From: Xenopus tropicalis
Lineage: Eukaryota; Chordata; Amphibia; Anura; Pipidae
Assembly (NCBI RefSeq): GCF_000004195.4
Contig: NC_030677.2
Span: 175,386,019-175,450,018 of the forward strand
Direction of reading: 5' to 3'
Length of the DNA stretch: 64,000 nt
This document shows positions 61,131 through 64,000 of the stretch, in pieces (position 1 is the stretch's first letter; every line of letters starts with the position of its first letter). The position numbers were made by a program, and so were the translations under genes. Under the pieces are notes generated by a model. That model was not told where the DNA came from, did no database searches, and was given only the letters and a program-made list of their open reading frames with translations.

Positions 61131-62664
61131 CAGTGGCTTGCAAAAGTATTCGGCCCCCTTGAACTTTTCCACATTTTGTCCCATTACAGCCACAATCATG
61201 AATCAATTTTATTGGCATTCCACGTGAAAGACCAATACAAAGTGGTGTACACGTGAGAAGTGGAACGAAAATCATACATGATTCCAAACATTTTTTACAA
61301 ATAAATAACTGCAAAGTGGGGTGTGCGTAATTATTCAGCCCCCTTTGGTCTGAGTGCAGTCAGTTGCCCATAGACATTTCCTGATGAGTGCTAATGACTA
61401 AATAGAGTGCACCTGTGTGTAATCTAATGTCAGTACAAATACAGCTGCTCTGTGACGGCCTCATAGGTTGTCTAAGAGAATATTGGGAGCAGCAACACCA
61501 TGAAGTCCAAAGAACACACCAGACAGGTCAGGGATAAAGTTATTAAGAAATTTAAAGCAGGCTTAGGCTACAAAAAGATTTCCAAAGCCTTGAACATCCC
61601 ACGGAGCACTGTTCAAGCGATCATTCAGAAATGGAAGGAGTATGGCACAACTGTAAACCTACCAAGACAAGGCCGTCCCCCTAAACTCACAGGCCGAACA
61701 AGGAGAGCGCTGATCAGAAATGCAGCCAAGAGGCCCATGGTGACTCTGGGGGAGCTGCAGAGATCTACAGCTCATTAGTCGTGCACTGCACAAAGTTGGC
61801 CTTTATGGAAGAGTGGCAAGAAGAAAGCCATCGTTAACAGAAAACCATAAGAAGTCCCGTTTGCAGTTTGCCACAAGCCATGTGGGGGACACAGCAAACA
61901 TGTGAAAGAAGGTGCTCTGGTCAGATGTGGCGGAAAACTAACACTGCACATCACTCTGAACACACCATCCCCATTGTCAAATATGGTGGGGGCAGCATCA
62001 TGCTCTGGGGGTGCTTCTCTTCAGCAGGGACAGGGAAGCTGGTCAGAGTTGATGGGAAGATGGATGGAGCCAAATACAGGGCAATCTTGGAAGAAAACCT
62101 CTTGGAGTCTGCAAAAGACTTGAGACTGGGGCGGAGGTTCACCTTCCAGCAGGACAACGACCCTAAACATAAAGCCAGGGCAACAATGGAATGGTTTAAA
62201 ACAAAACATATCCATGTGTTAGAATGGCCCAGTCAAAGTCCAGATCTAAATCCAATCGAGAATCTGTGGCAAGATCTAAAAAACTGCTGTTCACAAACGC
62301 TGTCCATCTAATCTGACTGAGCTGGAGCTGTTTTGCAAAGAAGAATGGGCAAGGATTTCAGTCTGTAGATGTGCAAAGCTGGTAGAGACATACCCTAAAA
62401 GACTGGCAGCTGTAATTGCAGCAAAAGGTGGTTCTACAAAGTATTGACTCAGGGGGCTGAATAATTACGCACACCCCACTTTGCAGTTATTTATTTGTAA
62501 AAAATGTTTGGAATCATGTATGATTTTCGTTCCACTTCTCACGTGTACACCACTTTGTATTGGTCTTTCACGTGGAATTCCAATAAAATTGATTCATGTT
62601 TGTGGCTGTAATGGGACAAAATGTGGAAAAGTTCAAGGGGGCCGAATACTTTTGAAAGCCACTG
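61131..62664 (+). mobile_element. Tc1-like DNA transposon (copy 2)
   Basis: A 1534-bp element, same family and ends as copy 1, flanked by TA duplications, in a ppip5k2 intron in the opposite orientation to that gene. It differs from copy 1 by two internal deletions and scattered substitutions. Confidence 0.96.
61500..62446 (+). pseudogene. Tc1-like transposase, internally deleted
   Basis: The N-terminal 92 codons match copy 1. About 29 bp are missing after the codons for LQRSTA (near 61774) and about 44 bp after WSD (near 61928). The latter removes the segment following the first catalytic Asp. A TGA replaces a Trp codon near 61905. The catalytic QQDNDPKH and [10 protein letters not shown] segments survive in a 3' frame, and a further shift follows near 62280 (run of A). 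It is inactive as it stands. Confidence 0.93.
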
Positions 62665-62666
62665 TA

Positions 62667-63928
62667 TTAAGTATTATCTTGTCTGCTACTGAAATATTAA
62701 AGTATTAAACTAGATGTGGCCTGTTGCCTAAAAAATGAGATCTGCTACAAAGCTACGAGTAGGGGGCTGCTCTTTCTGAGGATACGATAGTAAAGGTCAT
62801 AAACAGGAGTAGCAACAAGAAAATAAAGAAATATTTGTATAAAGAGTCTATATGAATAAAGTAAAAGCTATGCAGAATTTCAGATAGACAGTAGGGCGAA
62901 GAAGCCTATGGAGTAAACAAAATTAAATTAAAACAAAAAGTTACAAATGTTTTGCTTCTTAGATTCCCCTATTTCCAAAGTCAGCTCTATATATAGCTAA
63001 TTAACTGAATCCGATGCCCGGATAGCATTTAACCTGCTAGATATTCTACGTGACAAAACTTGTTGCTATCTTCATTAAAACTGATGCCTCTTATTTATAT
63101 AAGCAAGGTTAGTAACATGCTTTGTGTATATATAGACTTTAAAAGAATAAGAAGCACCAAACTCACGAGCAACAAATATTTTAAAACCTCTTTATGTGCA
63201 TAGCATGAAGATATATAATAAGATTTTCTGTGAAATAATGTATATGAGTTAGGCAGGATAACCCATTCGGTGGGTATGTGCTGGTATTAAATGATTTTGG
63301 GAAAAAGTCTTCAACATCTAAAACAGGGCTGTGGGATATGTGAGGAATGGATGAGGGAAATGTGGACATTATAAGTAGGAACAGGGAAGAGAGAGAGACT
63401 GCAATTAAATGGAGGTATCACTTTATTCCTCCTTTCAATGCAATAGGCAGAATAAAGCTCCATCCAACAAGAATTCCACTATACAGGCTAACTTGGTATT
63501 GTTTGAAATGTTTGAAAAATTAGTGGCCTTTTCTTGTCTGTGTATGTTAACTTTTTGTTTTCTACATTTTGCATTTTTGTACTTGTCAAAAAAAAAAAAA
63601 AAAGTTGTTCTATGCAACTTTACACTAAACATTTATCCCAAATTGGCCAATGACTTTAAAGATAATGAATTTATTTTGTAACAATTATGTTTGCCTGTTA
63701 CTACAGCTGGATTTCCTTAATAATTCAGCTTATAAATAAATACTTGCAAAATCCATATAAATACCAATTCTATGTACTACCGATTCACTATTGCATTACG
63801 ACGGTGTCTATGATACTAATTGGTGGAGGGAGCGGAATTATTAGAAGCGTTAGCTTATACATCATTGCAAAGCCTTGCTACTCTAACTAATGTGCTGCGG
63901 GAGGATGGAATTCTACTGGATTCCTTAC
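62667..63928 (-). other. ppip5k2 intron, no exon recognised
   Basis: AT-rich sequence with short frames. A poly-A run lies at 63588-63603. No exon, RNA gene or clear element is seen. Confidence 0.5.
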
Positions 63929-63957
63929 CTCTTAGCAGTGAGATCCAATTGTGACTT
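63929..63957 (-). other. Candidate ppip5k2 micro-exon
   Basis: A strong minus-strand donor (AAGAG followed by GTAAGG) lies at the right edge. With an AG acceptor at 63958 it defines a 29-bp exon reading SQLDLTAK, whose end phase (2 nt) fits the 58782 exon. The acceptor tract is weak. A longer reading to the window edge has the wrong end phase for that exon, so this is only a candidate. Confidence 0.25.
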
Positions 63958-64000
63958 CTGATTTTATACTTCCCAGAATGAGAAGGCTTTCTTGTCTCTT

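Noticed and set aside
61063..61314. Open frames at Tc1 ends reading ICKKCLESC
   Set aside because: They are translations of the transposon terminal inverted repeats and recur at all four Tc1 ends.

Overview
The window is vertebrate nuclear DNA, most likely from a frog and probably Xenopus. Genes are split into short exons with GT/AG introns and AATAAA signals. Between them lie dense DNA-transposon relics (Tc1, hAT, Harbinger-like, TTAA-target), LINE tails and minisatellites of the kind abundant in frog genomes. There is no bacterial or phage operon structure and no CRISPR. The species is inferred from gene order and repeat content; I could not search a database.

Three protein genes are supported. 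(1) On the + strand, 2.5-21.7 kb, are the last eight coding exons of a PDZ-PH-PH protein that I identify as pdzph1. All splice phases agree, it ends in a TGA and a polyadenylation signal, and its 5' part lies left of the window. (2) On the - strand, 30.7-42.2 kb, is macir (C5orf30). It has one complete coding exon for 205 residues, a probable 4.7-kb 3' UTR and a probable non-coding first exon in a CpG island at about 42.1 kb. (3) On the - strand, 50.5-64 kb, is the 3' end of ppip5k2, with five phase-compatible exons for the disordered C-terminal tail and one weak upstream candidate. The order ppip5k2 then macir on one strand matches human 5q21; pdzph1 converges on macir.

Layout: 1-1990, a 41-bp minisatellite in a pdzph1 intron; 2.5-21.7 kb, pdzph1 with intronic MITEs, a hAT relic, a Tc1 copy and two LINE tails; 21.7-30.7 kb, intergenic, with a solo LTR, a hAT relic nested in a LINE tail and two TWA-target hairpin MITEs; 30.7-42.2 kb, macir, with MITEs, a LINE tail and a 50-bp minisatellite in its intron; 42.5-43.3 kb, a 34-bp minisatellite just upstream of the macir CpG island; 43.3-50.5 kb, intergenic repeats; 50.5-64 kb, ppip5k2 introns holding a TTAA-flanked element with a G-rich array, a decayed Tc1 relic and a second recognisable Tc1 copy.

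Most long open frames are artefacts of minisatellites or transposon relics. The genes do not form a pathway together: pdzph1 looks like a membrane/scaffold adaptor, macir an UNC119-binding immune regulator, and ppip5k2 an inositol pyrophosphate kinase. I found no convincing new biological system. The best leads are a phase-neutral candidate exon that would split the PDZ domain, the repeat array abutting the macir promoter, and several datable nested insertions.
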